Assembly (NCBI GenBank): GCA_900318205.1
Contig: ONJS01000008.1
Span: 310,001 to 374,000 of the forward strand
Source: an uncultured Prevotellaceae bacterium
GTDB taxonomy: Bacteria > Bacteroidota > Bacteroidia > Bacteroidales > Muribaculaceae
Reading direction: 5' to 3'
Length of the DNA: 64,000 bases
Positions 44,563-53,458 of the stretch are shown in pieces. How positions within the stretch are numbered: position 1 is the first letter of the stretch; each line of letters opens with the position of its first letter. Under the pieces are notes generated by a model that was given only the letters and a program-made list of their open reading frames with translations, ran no database searches and was not told the DNA's origin. The position numbers were made by a program, and so were the translations under genes.

Positions 44563-46248
44563 TTAGTAGTGGAAACTGCTTCCGCCCAGGAATTCGCGCA
44601 GCAAGCTCGTGCTGGGAATGTCTTTCTCGTCCAGTGGCTCGAAGTAGCTCAGGAATTTTATCAGTCGCGTAGCCACGGCATACTCGGGCGTGTTGCTGGG
44701 CACTTGCTGCAGGATGGGAAGCGCATAGTTTCTCATCACCGACAGCTCGAACAGCAACGACGAGTTGAACATGGCGTCGGCATTCTCGTGGAACGGCATA
44801 ATCCATTTTTCCTCTCCACGGCGCACACTGGCCCATCGCTTGATGGTGTCGTAGGCGCTGGCTCCGCGATACTGGTGATCGCGGATGATGCGTCGCAGCA
44901 GTCGGTTATCGTAGGTGCCTATCCAGTTGTGATCATCGATGTTCAACGTGGTGAGGGCTGATACGAAGATGCGGAATTTCTGCTCCTCGGGGATGAGGCG
45001 CGTCAATTCGGGATTCAGGCCATGGATACCTTCCATGAGCAAGATGTCGCCTTGTTCCAGCTTGAGCGTTTTGCCTAGGTATTCACGCTCGCCCTTCACG
45101 AAGTTATAGGTGGGCATTGCCACTTCCTCTCCGGCGAGCAGGGCGGTCACGTCCTTGTTAAACTGCTCCAGGTCAAGGGCGTAGAGCGACTCGTAGTCAT
45201 AGTCGCCATCCTCGTCACGAGGCGTGCGGTCGCGGTTGATGAAGTAGTTGTCCAACTCGATGACCTTGGGCACGATACAGTTGGTAAGCAGCTGGATGGC
45301 CAGTCGCTTGGAGGACGTGGTCTTGCCGCTTGATGACGGACCGGCTATCAGTACCACGCGTGCTCCACCCTCCTTGTAACGGCGGGTGATTTCATCGGCA
45401 ATCTGGATGAAGTGTTTGTTGTGGAGTGCCTCTACGACATTGATAAGCAGGGGAGCATATCCAGCGGTGATGGCGTGGTTGAGCTCGCCTACATCGCTCA
45501 GATGGATAATCTCGTTGAAGTTGATATAGTCGGTAAAGGCTTGGAACAACTTGGGTTGAGGCTCCCATTTTGCCACTTGGCTGATGTCCTTGCGGTCAGG
45601 TCCCAGTAGCAGCATGCCCTGCTCGTAGGGTATCAGGTCAAACACCTTCAACATACCAGTCGAGGGTACCAGCGGTCCGAAGAAACTGTCGATGATGTCA
45701 TCGAGCTTGTAATAGACGGTATAGAGCTGGTTGATGCTTTCTAACAGGCGCACCTTGTCCTTGAGGCCCTGCTTGCGGAACATCTCGATGACGTCGGTCG
45801 TGAGACGCTCGCGGCGCACGAATTTGATATCGGCGTCGATGATTTCGACCATGCGCTGCTTGAGGCCTGTGATGGTTTCGGGAGTCAGAAAATGTTCCTC
45901 ATGCTTGATTTGGCAATAGTGGCCGTTGCTGATACTGTGCTGGATGCACAACCGTTTGCCAGGATAGAGGTCGTTCACGGCCTTGTAGAGCACCATGCAC
46001 AGCGAGCGCGTCATCGCGCGGTATCCAGCATTGGTGGTGACGTCGATGAATTCAACGTGTTTGGGTGAGAAGACGGGGTAATGCAAATCTTCGACCTTGT
46101 TGTTGACGAGCACGCACACAGCATCGCCCTGCAGGTCCAAGCGGCCCTTGATGGTCTCATAGAGGTTCAACAGCGAGTCACCGCCGTCAATGTCTATGTA
46201 CTCACCCGTGTTCTTGCAGAACACCTTGAGTTCATCATTCCTTTTCAT
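44563..46248 (-). CDS. Nucleoside kinase with TGS and synthetase-like N-terminal domains
   Basis: 561 residues from the ATG at 46248 (MKRNDELKVFCKNTGEY); a further in-frame ATG upstream lies before the promoter. The N-terminal 70 residues look like a TGS domain and the next segment (GKRLCIQHSISNGHYCQIKH) like the threonyl/alanyl-tRNA-synthetase second additional domain. The C-terminal half is a uridine-kinase/phosphoribulokinase domain with P-loop AGPSSSGKTTSSKR, ELDNYFINRDRTPRDEDGDY, PTYNFVKGEREYLGKTL and MEGIHGLNPELT. This three-domain layout is standard for the Bacteroidales nucleoside kinase family of about 550 residues. Exact substrate unknown. Confidence 0.86.
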   Translation of the reverse strand: MKRNDELKVFCKNTGEYIDIDGGDSLLNLYETIKGRLDLQGDAVCVLVNNKVEDLHYPVFSPKHVEFIDVTTNAGYRAMTRSLCMVLYKAVNDLYPGKRLCIQHSISNGHYCQIKHEEHFLTPETITGLKQRMVEIIDADIKFVRRERLTTDVIEMFRKQGLKDKVRLLESINQLYTVYYKLDDIIDSFFGPLVPSTGMLKVFDLIPYEQGMLLLGPDRKDISQVAKWEPQPKLFQAFTDYINFNEIIHLSDVGELNHAITAGYAPLLINVVEALHNKHFIQIADEITRRYKEGGARVVLIAGPSSSGKTTSSKRLAIQLLTNCIVPKVIELDNYFINRDRTPRDEDGDYDYESLYALDLEQFNKDVTALLAGEEVAMPTYNFVKGEREYLGKTLKLEQGDILLMEGIHGLNPELTRLIPEEQKFRIFVSALTTLNIDDHNWIGTYDNRLLRRIIRDHQYRGASAYDTIKRWASVRRGEEKWIMPFHENADAMFNSSLLFELSVMRNYALPILQQVPSNTPEYAVATRLIKFLSYFEPLDEKDIPSTSLLREFLGGSSFHY

Positions 46249-46319
46249 AGCTGCTCTGTAGTTTTTGGTAAAAAATCGGTAGCGCTTTGGCAAATCAATT
46301 GTAGTATTTTGCGCTCGGC

Positions 46320-46336
46320 GCGCCCAATTTGGGCGC
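46320..46336. promoter_or_regulatory. 17-base palindrome at the kinase promoter
   Basis: GCGCCCAA-T-TTGGGCGC, perfect 8-base arms. It lies immediately downstream of the minus-strand -7 box (46336-46343), covering the expected transcription start. The position suits a repressor operator; no regulator is known. Confidence 0.45.
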
Positions 46337-46343
46337 AAAGGTA
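46336..46343 (-). promoter_or_regulatory. -7 box for the nucleoside kinase pair
   Basis: The minus strand reads TACCTTTG, 87 bases upstream of the ATG at 46248. No clear -33. Confidence 0.5.
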
Positions 46344-46447
46344 CAAATTTTTCCCGAAAAAGGTGAACTTTAAGTCACAAATGGTTCAGAAATGGCAGAA
46401 AATTGTCTTTTTTTTGTGTTAATACTCAATAAATAAATGGTTTTTTT

Positions 46448-46455
46448 TACCTTTG
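46448..46455 (+). promoter_or_regulatory. -7 box for the metallo-hydrolase gene
   Basis: TACCTTTG, 40 bases before the ATG at 46496. The region upstream is T-rich without an exact -33 at 20 bases. Confidence 0.5.
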
Positions 46456-46495
46456 GCGTGTAAGAAATCGTTTTAACACCAATAAGAATCCAAAG

Positions 46496-47254
46496 ATGAA
46501 AATAAAGTTTTTTGTTATGGCTATGATGATTGTTGGCGCCATGTGCAGCTGCACGGCGCAGAGTGGAGCGAATGTAGAGCCGGGTTGTGACGTGTTCAAG
46601 ACCGAGCAGGGCACGACAGTGAAAATGTATTGCATCAAGCACGGCAGCGTCAGGATGCAGGTGGGAGAGAAATGGATCTATGTGGACCCGGTGACGACGG
46701 CAGTGAAGCCTGTGACCGACTACTCTACCCTGCCCCAGGCCGACTATATCCTGGTGACGCACGAGCACTTTGACCACCTGGACTCGGTGGCTATCAACCA
46801 GTTGAGCAAGCCAGGTACCGTGCTCATCACCAATGCCCGCTGCCATGAAATCCTGGGTGGCCAGGGTGACGTGATGGCCAATGGCGACAGCCGCACATTG
46901 GCTGAAGGCTGGACCGTGGATGCTGTTCCCGCCTACAACAACTCGCCCGAGAAGCTCCAGTTCCACCCCAAGGGCCGTGACAACGGCTTCGTGCTGACCA
47001 TTGAGAGTATGCGCATCTATATCGCCGGCGACACCGAGGACATCCCCGAAATGGCCGACATCAAGGACATCGACGTGGCCTTCCTGCCCTGCAACCTGCC
47101 CTACACGATGACGCCCGAGCAGTGTGCCCACGCCGCCCAGATGATCAAGCCCACCGTGCTGTTCCCCTATCACTACGGCCAGACCGATATCCAGCAGGTA
47201 GTCAAGCTCCTTGACGGCAGCAATATCGACGTGAGAATCAGGGATTACCAGTAA
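46496..47254 (+). CDS. Metallo-beta-lactamase-fold hydrolase, lipoprotein
   Basis: 252 residues. The signal peptide ends in a lipobox-like GAMCSC (Cys17 or Cys19). The metal-binding motif THEHFDHLD holds H89, H91, D93 and H94; further ligands are probably in AGDTEDIPEM and FPYHYGQTD. This UlaG/YflN-like group hydrolyses phosphoesters or lactones of unknown kind. The GDTEDIP motif is typical of UlaG-like members. Monocistronic with a strong terminator. Confidence 0.85.
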   Translation: MKIKFFVMAMMIVGAMCSCTAQSGANVEPGCDVFKTEQGTTVKMYCIKHGSVRMQVGEKWIYVDPVTTAVKPVTDYSTLPQADYILVTHEHFDHLDSVAINQLSKPGTVLITNARCHEILGGQGDVMANGDSRTLAEGWTVDAVPAYNNSPEKLQFHPKGRDNGFVLTIESMRIYIAGDTEDIPEMADIKDIDVAFLPCNLPYTMTPEQCAHAAQMIKPTVLFPYHYGQTDIQQVVKLLDGSNIDVRIRDYQ

Positions 47255-47315
47255 AGGACGTCACGTCCCTATAGTGACTATAGATACGATAGTTGCTATA
47301 GCCCATTAATAAACG

Positions 47316-47356
47316 GCTGCCGCCGCAACCTTCATCAGGTGCGGCGGCAGCTTTTT
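47316..47356 (+). terminator. Intrinsic terminator of the metallo-hydrolase gene
   Basis: GCTGCCGCCGCA (47316-47327) pairs perfectly with TGCGGCGGCAGC (47340-47351), followed by five T's. Confidence 0.85.
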
Positions 47357-47394
47357 CATATGGTGACCCGCTACGGGGTCAAGCATTCATCCAA

Positions 47395-49110
47395 TTACCA
47401 ACCGGGGTTCTGGCCAATCTCGGGATTCAGGTTGCGCTGATCGTCGGGAATGGGGAACAGGTTGTACTTGGGATCCCACTTGCGGGGAGCACCGTTGTTC
47501 GAGCAGTTGATGTAGCCATCGGGGTCAACATTGATTTCATCAAGGCTGATGGGATCATATCCGAGCACGTATGCACCACGGCACAGGTCGGGATTGTTGT
47601 CGGTGTCGAGCAACGAGAGCTGGTTCCAACGCAGCAGCGAGTAGTAGCGGTCGTTCATGCAGTACATCATCTCGACGCGGCGCTCACGGCGAACCTCCCA
47701 AATGATGGGGCTTACACCCATATTGTTGGCGGGATCGGCCTCAACGCTGGTATAGAGGTGAGGCATGCTCACGCGGTCACGCAGCAGGTTGATGGACTTG
47801 TCAAGGTCGTTCTGGGTGATGGTACCCAGCTCGGCGCAAGCCTCGGCATAGTTCAATAGGATCTCGGCATACCAGAAGATGGGAGCGTCGGTCCAGTTAC
47901 CATAGGTGCTCTGACGGTTGGTGTTGTCGATCAGGTTGGTATCGAACAGGAATACACCATAACCCGTCGAAGCGGTGGACTGAGCGCCACCGAAGCGGGC
48001 GTAACCACTACCGGGGAATTGGAGGATCTTGTCCACCTGAGCGCTCAGGCGCGGGTCGCGGTTAGCGAGCACGTTGCTAATGTCGATGTGGGGAGCCTCA
48101 CCCAGACCCGAGTTGTCGTCGAGGACAACCACGGTACCGTGGTCGGTCTTGTTCAGAGCGGTGGTAGCCAGGGGCTTACCATCCTTGAACAGGTAGCTGT
48201 CGAAGGCATCCTTGGTCATACCCTTAACCTGTGTTGAACCGCAGGTGTAGTCGATGGTACCGTGTGCAAGTGTACCCAAAATGTAGTGCTTGTACAGGAT
48301 CATCTCCTTGTTACCAGCCAGGTCAAGCGAGTTGAAGTTAGCCTGGTAGTTGCTGTTCAGGCTGAAGTTGCCCGAGTTCATGATTTGCTCACAAGCGTTC
48401 TTGGCCTCGGTGAGGTACTTGTTGGCACGGTCATTGTTCTTGGTCACATACTTGCTGTAGTCGCCCTCATAGAGGCAAACCTCGGCCTTCATGGCCAGAG
48501 CAACCCACTTGTTGAAAGCGGTGCGTGAGCCAGCATTGTCGGTGATGTTGGTGCAAGCGAAGTTCAGGTCCTCAAGCACCTTGTCCATCACGTTGTTGCG
48601 GGGCTGACGGGGACCGTACAGGATATCCTCGTCATCGGGGTCAAGCACCTCGTCCACCCAATAGCAGTCACCATAGGCGCGAACGAGTTTATAGTGTTGC
48701 CATGCGCGGTACAAGCGACCGATACCCAGCCAATTGGCCTTCCTGGCATCGCTCATCGACTCTACGCCGGGAACAGCGTCAATGAGAATATTGGCACGAC
48801 GGATCTCAGTATAGGGCGTGCTCCAAGCAGCAGCGCTACCGGGAACACTCAGATAGGACCAATTGGTGATACCAGTAGAGGCCTGGTCGTCGTTCAGCGT
48901 GTTGAAATAGTAGTCACCACTGCCGCTTCCATAACCCGTAAAGGTGTTATAGAAATAGTTGGCGAACAGCTGGACGTTGTTCTCACTGGTAAAATAGTTG
49001 TCCTTGGTAAACTGGTCATAGGGATCAGTGTCGAGCACATCTGAGCAAGATACCAGCGACAGCAAGGCAACACCCAGTCCACACAGAATAATTGATTTCA
49101 ATGATTTCAT
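47395..49110 (-). CDS. SusD-type surface lipoprotein, partner of the OmpA-tailed SusC
   Basis: 571 residues from the ATG at 49110. The signal peptide and lipobox (LLSLVSC) are followed by SVSDVLDTDPYDQF-type N-terminal SusD sequence, TPYTEIRRANILIDAVPGV, RLYRAWQHYKLVRAYGD and the C-terminal region WYAEILLNYAEACAELGT, WEVRRERRVEMMY. It lies 33 bases downstream of the SusC gene and binds that receptor as its lid. Its first 24 residues nearly match those of the SusD at 57405 (MKSLKSIILCGLGVA). Confidence 0.92.
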   Translation of the reverse strand: MKSLKSIILCGLGVALLSLVSCSDVLDTDPYDQFTKDNYFTSENNVQLFANYFYNTFTGYGSGSGDYYFNTLNDDQASTGITNWSYLSVPGSAAAWSTPYTEIRRANILIDAVPGVESMSDARKANWLGIGRLYRAWQHYKLVRAYGDCYWVDEVLDPDDEDILYGPRQPRNNVMDKVLEDLNFACTNITDNAGSRTAFNKWVALAMKAEVCLYEGDYSKYVTKNNDRANKYLTEAKNACEQIMNSGNFSLNSNYQANFNSLDLAGNKEMILYKHYILGTLAHGTIDYTCGSTQVKGMTKDAFDSYLFKDGKPLATTALNKTDHGTVVVLDDNSGLGEAPHIDISNVLANRDPRLSAQVDKILQFPGSGYARFGGAQSTASTGYGVFLFDTNLIDNTNRQSTYGNWTDAPIFWYAEILLNYAEACAELGTITQNDLDKSINLLRDRVSMPHLYTSVEADPANNMGVSPIIWEVRRERRVEMMYCMNDRYYSLLRWNQLSLLDTDNNPDLCRGAYVLGYDPISLDEINVDPDGYINCSNNGAPRKWDPKYNLFPIPDDQRNLNPEIGQNPGW

Positions 49111-49143
49111 AATTATATCTGTTTTAATTGAGTTCATTACTAA

Positions 49144-52100
49144 TTACTTCACGATAATTTCGCAGATGGAAACACGGTTCCAGCTCAGTTCATCAAACAT
49201 GTTGCTGATGCCCTGACCCTGGGCGTTGATGCGCTTGGCATCAATACCATACTTCTTGACGAGCATGTCCTTCACGCTGGCGGCACGGCCGTTGGCGAGG
49301 GTAATGTTACGCTCGAGGGGACCGTCCTTGGAGGCATAACCGTTGATGGTGCAGGTAGCCTCGGGGTGGCTCTTCATGTAAGCGGCGATGCGCTCAACAT
49401 TGGGCTGCTGGTCAGCATATACTGCCATCGAGTTGATGGGGAAGTGAACCAGGATGGTCATGTACTGCAGCGACCTGTCAATCATGCCGCTCTTGCTCTT
49501 CTGGCAAGCATCGAGATCCCTCTGGAGCTGGGTGTTGCGGCTGTTGGCAGCGTTGAGCTGGTTCTGCAGGTCAGCGAGGCGAGCATTGTAGCTGTTCTCG
49601 GCATCGGCGAGCTGTGCGCGCAGGTCATTGATCTGAGCGTTCAGGGCGCTGTTGTCGCCAGGAACGACGACGCCAGAGCGGCTGTTGCTGCCGAAGGTCA
49701 GTTGCAGACCACAAGAGTAGGTACGCATGATAGGATCGGTACGACCCCAAACAGCGTTACCATAGGAACCCACACCAGTGTTGATCTCGGGATCGAGACC
49801 GGTATGGTTGCTGTGGTTGATGATGTCGAACAGGTTGTCGGTCGAAGCATAGATGCGCAGCTTCTCGATGAGGACTTTGCGGGTCAAGTGCTGCGGCAGG
49901 GTGTAACCCACGGTGATGTTCTTCATGCGCAGGTAAGCCATGTTCACCAGATACTTGGTCTGGGGATAGAAGTTGAACTTACCCAGATCGAGGATGTCGC
50001 TTGAAGCGTTACCACGGCCAGCGCCACCAGCCCACATGCGGGGGAATTTGGCATTCTGGTCAATCCTCTGTGCGGCATAATCAGCCTCGGTCACATAGCT
50101 GGTCTGGTTGGTGTAGATAGCATCGGCACCACGCATGAACGGCATCACGAATGCAGACTGGGTCCACATGTCGCGCTTGCCCACGCCCTGAAGGTAGAAG
50201 TCAACGTCGAAGCCCTTCCAGGCAGCACCCAGACGCAGCGAGTACTGATAGCGCGGGGTGAAGTTACCGATGCGCTTCAAGTCACCGTGATCCTCGGGAG
50301 TACCCTTACCCCAGTCAATCACGCCGTCGCCGTTCAGGTCCTTGAACTTGATGTCACCAGGGCCGTAAACAAAGCCATTGGACTCCAGCTTGGTCTGGCT
50401 GGCAACGCCAGCGGCATAAGTACCATCAGCGTTGAAGTCGCTGAAGTTGAAGTAGCGGTCGGTCTCAAAGCCCCAGATTTCGCCATACTCCTTACCGGAG
50501 TATTTGGTGTTGATCATGTTGTTGCTGTCCCACTTGGTGATCTTGGTCTTATAGTCACTCACGATGGCGGTAGCATAGAAATCAACATTACCGATGCGGT
50601 TGCGGTAGTCAACGCTGACTTCCCAACCACGGGTGCGCATATCACCAGCATTCTCCCATGCGGCACTTGCACCGATGACAGCGGGCAAAGCCTTACCGGG
50701 AGCGAGCATGTTCTTGTTTTCACGCTGGAACCAGTCGGCGACTACATTCAGGTGACCGTTAAAGAAGGCGAGGTCAACACCCACGTTGGTGGTTGCGATC
50801 TTCTCCCAAGTCAGGGATTCAGAAACCATCTTGGGAACACCAAAGAAATCTGTGAGCAAATTATTTGTGCCTAACCAATTAACCTTAGTGCTGCTCTTAC
50901 CATAGTCCCTGTTCTTCTCCATGGTCTCGAGGAACATGTAATCACCCACCTCCTGGTTACCGATCATACCATAAGATGCACGGATCTTGGCATTGCTGAT
51001 GGTATTCTTGATGGGAGCCCAGAAGGCTTCCTCGCTGATGCGATAACCGATAGAGGCCGAGGGGAAGAACGCCCACTGATCCTTCTTGGGGAACTTGCTT
51101 GAACCGTCGTAGCGGCCGTTCAACTCGAGCAGGTAGATGCCCTTGTAGTCATAGTTGATGCGGCCGAAGAAGCCTGCCGAACCCCAGTGGTTGTGGTGGT
51201 GCTCATAGCTGTAGAAGTCATTGGTAAGCGCCAGTTCAGGCATGTTGAGGTCTTGAAGACCGTGCTGCTCGAAGTAGAGGTACTCCCAATCAGTCTTGTC
51301 AACATTGGCACCCACCTTCAGGTTGAAGTTGTGAGCGTCCTTGATTGAACGGCGCCAGTCGAAGTAACCGTTGGCCACATGGTTCTCAGTGAAGGCGCGT
51401 GAGGTCTCGATGAAGGTCGAGCTCGTGATGTCCACGGGACCTTGAGGATTCAGACCCCAAGTGTTATAGACTACCGAGGGAAGACCTACGCCTTTATACC
51501 TATTGGTCCTCTTGATGAAGGTGTAGTCGGCATTGAAGCTCAGACCGTAGCCGAAGTCAATCTTGCCAAATACGCCCAGACTCATGTTGTTCATCTTGTA
51601 GTAGCAGTCACCACCGGTGTTGCGGCCACCAATCATCGTGCGGGCGTCATACTCCTTGCCGTCGTTAGGATCTACAAAGTAGCCGTAGGGGCCGAAGAAC
51701 GAACCCCAGCGCCACAGGTACTGATAGGTACCGGCACCACGCTTGTAAGGCGTCTCATAGGTCCTGTCCACGTAGCTGACGCGGGTACCCAGCTCCAACC
51801 AGTCGGTAGCGCGTACCGAAACGTTGGCGGTAGCGTTGTACTTGCGGAACTTGTCGGGGTTGAAGTTCATCAACGACTGCTTCTGGTTGTAACCTACCGA
51901 GGTGTAGAAGTTGATGCGGCCCGAGTTACCGGTTACACTCAGGTTGTGGCTCTGTGAGGGAGCGGCGTTGTTGAACATGATGCCGGGCACATCCCAGTTG
52001 GCATAGTAGCCATATTCATCATAGTCGTCACCATAGACCATCTCACGATATTTATCCTTGATGTCGCCATGCTTACTTATCCAGTTGTTCATACCACGAG

Positions 52101-52998
52101 TGAATTCCTCGCTGTCCAGATACATACCGAAGAGCTCGGATGCAACACCCATGCGTTTGTTCACATCATTGAGGGCGCCCACCTGGGTGGGAACGTTGGG
52201 ATAGTCGGGCAAGGTGGTAGCTTGGCTCCAAGCGAAGTTGTTGTTGTAGCTCACCCTGACGTTGTCCTTGACGTGAGCGGTCCTGGTAGTGATCAAAACA
52301 ACACCGAAGGCTGCACGTGTACCGTAGATCGAGGTCGAAGCAGCATCCTTCAGGACACTGATGTTCTCGATATCGGCGGGGTTCAGGTCACCCAGAGATT
52401 CAACGGGCACACCGTCAACGATGTACAACGGGTTGGAAACACCATCGTTGGACAGCGTACCGATACCACGGATTACAATCGAAGGATCGGCACTGATGTC
52501 ACCGTTGGCGTTCAAAATCGTCAAGCCGGGGACGGTACCTTGCAGGGACTTACGGACGTCGGTCTCGGACTTGGAACCGAGCACCTTGTCAACGTCGACG
52601 GTGCTCACAGCACCGGTCAGGTTGGCCTTGCGCTGCGTACCGTAACCAACGACTACGATCTCATCGAGATGGGCGTTGTCTTCGGCGAGAACGATGCGCA
52701 TGCCGTTGCCAGCACGCAGGGTCTGCGTCTTGTAGCCGATAAACGAAACTTGAAGCTTAGCATTAGGGCTAGCTTTGAACGAGAAGTTACCGTCCACATC
52801 GGTCGATGTGCCACGGGTCGTTCCAACCTCGACAATGCTGGCGCCGATGACGGGTTCTCCCTGCTCATCGACAACACGGCCTGTCACAATGCTGGTGGCG
52901 GAACTAGCCGTCACCTGGGGCGCGGGTGCTGCCTGTGCCTGGTAGCCAGTACCGCACAGCATCAACAATGCGCCCAAAAGAGCTAAATGTCTTTTCAT
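49144..52998 (-). CDS. SusC-type receptor with C-terminal coiled coil and OmpA-like domain
   Basis: 1284 residues from the ATG at 52998 (MKRHLALLGALLMLCGTGYQ); an ATG two codons earlier is also in frame. Signal peptide, then carboxypeptidase-D-like domain (VTGRVVDEQGEPVIGAS), TonB plug (LDEIVVVGYGTQRKANLTGA, IENISVLKDAASTSIYGTRA), and a barrel whose last strand is YSCGLQLTFG (near 1105). About 177 further residues follow: a coiled coil (LNAQINDLRAQLADAENS onward, about 1117-1167) and an OmpA-like domain (VHFPINSMAVYADQQPNVER, NGYASKDGP, ITLANGRAASVKDMLVKKYG, SWNRVSICEIIVK). The Arg of the peptidoglycan-binding LxxxRA motif is kept; the usual Asp of the G(H/Y)(T/A)D motif is Ser. Both barrel termini face the periplasm, so the extension could grip the cell wall. 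Divergent from the gene at 53459. Confidence 0.93.
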   Translation of the reverse strand: MKRHLALLGALLMLCGTGYQAQAAPAPQVTASSATSIVTGRVVDEQGEPVIGASIVEVGTTRGTSTDVDGNFSFKASPNAKLQVSFIGYKTQTLRAGNGMRIVLAEDNAHLDEIVVVGYGTQRKANLTGAVSTVDVDKVLGSKSETDVRKSLQGTVPGLTILNANGDISADPSIVIRGIGTLSNDGVSNPLYIVDGVPVESLGDLNPADIENISVLKDAASTSIYGTRAAFGVVLITTRTAHVKDNVRVSYNNNFAWSQATTLPDYPNVPTQVGALNDVNKRMGVASELFGMYLDSEEFTRGMNNWISKHGDIKDKYREMVYGDDYDEYGYYANWDVPGIMFNNAAPSQSHNLSVTGNSGRINFYTSVGYNQKQSLMNFNPDKFRKYNATANVSVRATDWLELGTRVSYVDRTYETPYKRGAGTYQYLWRWGSFFGPYGYFVDPNDGKEYDARTMIGGRNTGGDCYYKMNNMSLGVFGKIDFGYGLSFNADYTFIKRTNRYKGVGLPSVVYNTWGLNPQGPVDITSSTFIETSRAFTENHVANGYFDWRRSIKDAHNFNLKVGANVDKTDWEYLYFEQHGLQDLNMPELALTNDFYSYEHHHNHWGSAGFFGRINYDYKGIYLLELNGRYDGSSKFPKKDQWAFFPSASIGYRISEEAFWAPIKNTISNAKIRASYGMIGNQEVGDYMFLETMEKNRDYGKSSTKVNWLGTNNLLTDFFGVPKMVSESLTWEKIATTNVGVDLAFFNGHLNVVADWFQRENKNMLAPGKALPAVIGASAAWENAGDMRTRGWEVSVDYRNRIGNVDFYATAIVSDYKTKITKWDSNNMINTKYSGKEYGEIWGFETDRYFNFSDFNADGTYAAGVASQTKLESNGFVYGPGDIKFKDLNGDGVIDWGKGTPEDHGDLKRIGNFTPRYQYSLRLGAAWKGFDVDFYLQGVGKRDMWTQSAFVMPFMRGADAIYTNQTSYVTEADYAAQRIDQNAKFPRMWAGGAGRGNASSDILDLGKFNFYPQTKYLVNMAYLRMKNITVGYTLPQHLTRKVLIEKLRIYASTDNLFDIINHSNHTGLDPEINTGVGSYGNAVWGRTDPIMRTYSCGLQLTFGSNSRSGVVVPGDNSALNAQINDLRAQLADAENSYNARLADLQNQLNAANSRNTQLQRDLDACQKSKSGMIDRSLQYMTILVHFPINSMAVYADQQPNVERIAAYMKSHPEATCTINGYASKDGPLERNITLANGRAASVKDMLVKKYGIDAKRINAQGQGISNMFDELSWNRVSICEIIVK

Positions 52999-53115
52999 AA
53001 GCACGTTTTAATTTGTTAATATTTAGTGAGTTAATTCAACAAGTTTGCTATCGTAAATTGCCGCTTCGCGCACGTGTGCGCATTAGGCTTCAGTATAAAC
53101 TTTTTAACTAAGGTG

Positions 53116-53147
53116 CAAAATTCATTAAATTTTTTGAAATAGCCAAA
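53116..53147 (-). promoter_or_regulatory. Promoter of the minus-strand OmpA-tailed SusC gene
   Basis: On the minus strand TTTG (53144-53147), a 20-base spacer, then GAATTTTG (53116-53123). The leader would be about 110 nt. Confidence 0.5.
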
Positions 53148-53270
53148 AAATTATGGGGTGATTTTACAAATACAAACGTTAAATACTATAAAAAAATGTA
53201 CAAGACACATAAATTATTGCCAAAAAACTACCAATTTCAATAGTGGTTGTTTTATTTTTTTGTTCAATTA

Positions 53271-53302
53271 TTTGGTCATGTTAATTTTTGTTTGCAAATT
53301 TG
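53271..53302 (+). promoter_or_regulatory. Promoter of the plus-strand OmpA-tailed SusC gene
   Basis: TTTG (53271-53274), a 20-base spacer, then CAAATTTG (53295-53302). The surrounding GTTAATTTTTGTTTGCAA followed by ATTTGCC is repeated, with few changes, upstream of the third SusC at 60621-60646. The leader to 53459 is about 150 nt. Confidence 0.5.
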
Positions 53303-53345
53303 CCTACTTTTATAGGCTTTAGGTTTTGGCTGTTGGCTGTAGAGG

Positions 53346-53359
53346 CGCAAAATTTTGCG
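53346..53359. repeat. Perfect 14-base palindrome in the SusC leader
   Basis: CGCAAAATTTTGCG lies about 40 bases after the predicted transcription start of the 53459 gene and 100 bases before its start codon. It could be an operator or a chance palindrome. Confidence 0.4.
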
Positions 53360-53458
53360 GCTTTCCCCATAGAAGTGATATCTAAATCCTATAGCAGCAA
53401 AAAGAAGAAAATAAAGTCAGTAAATTTCAATTTTTTATAAATTTTAAAGTTAGTGCGT

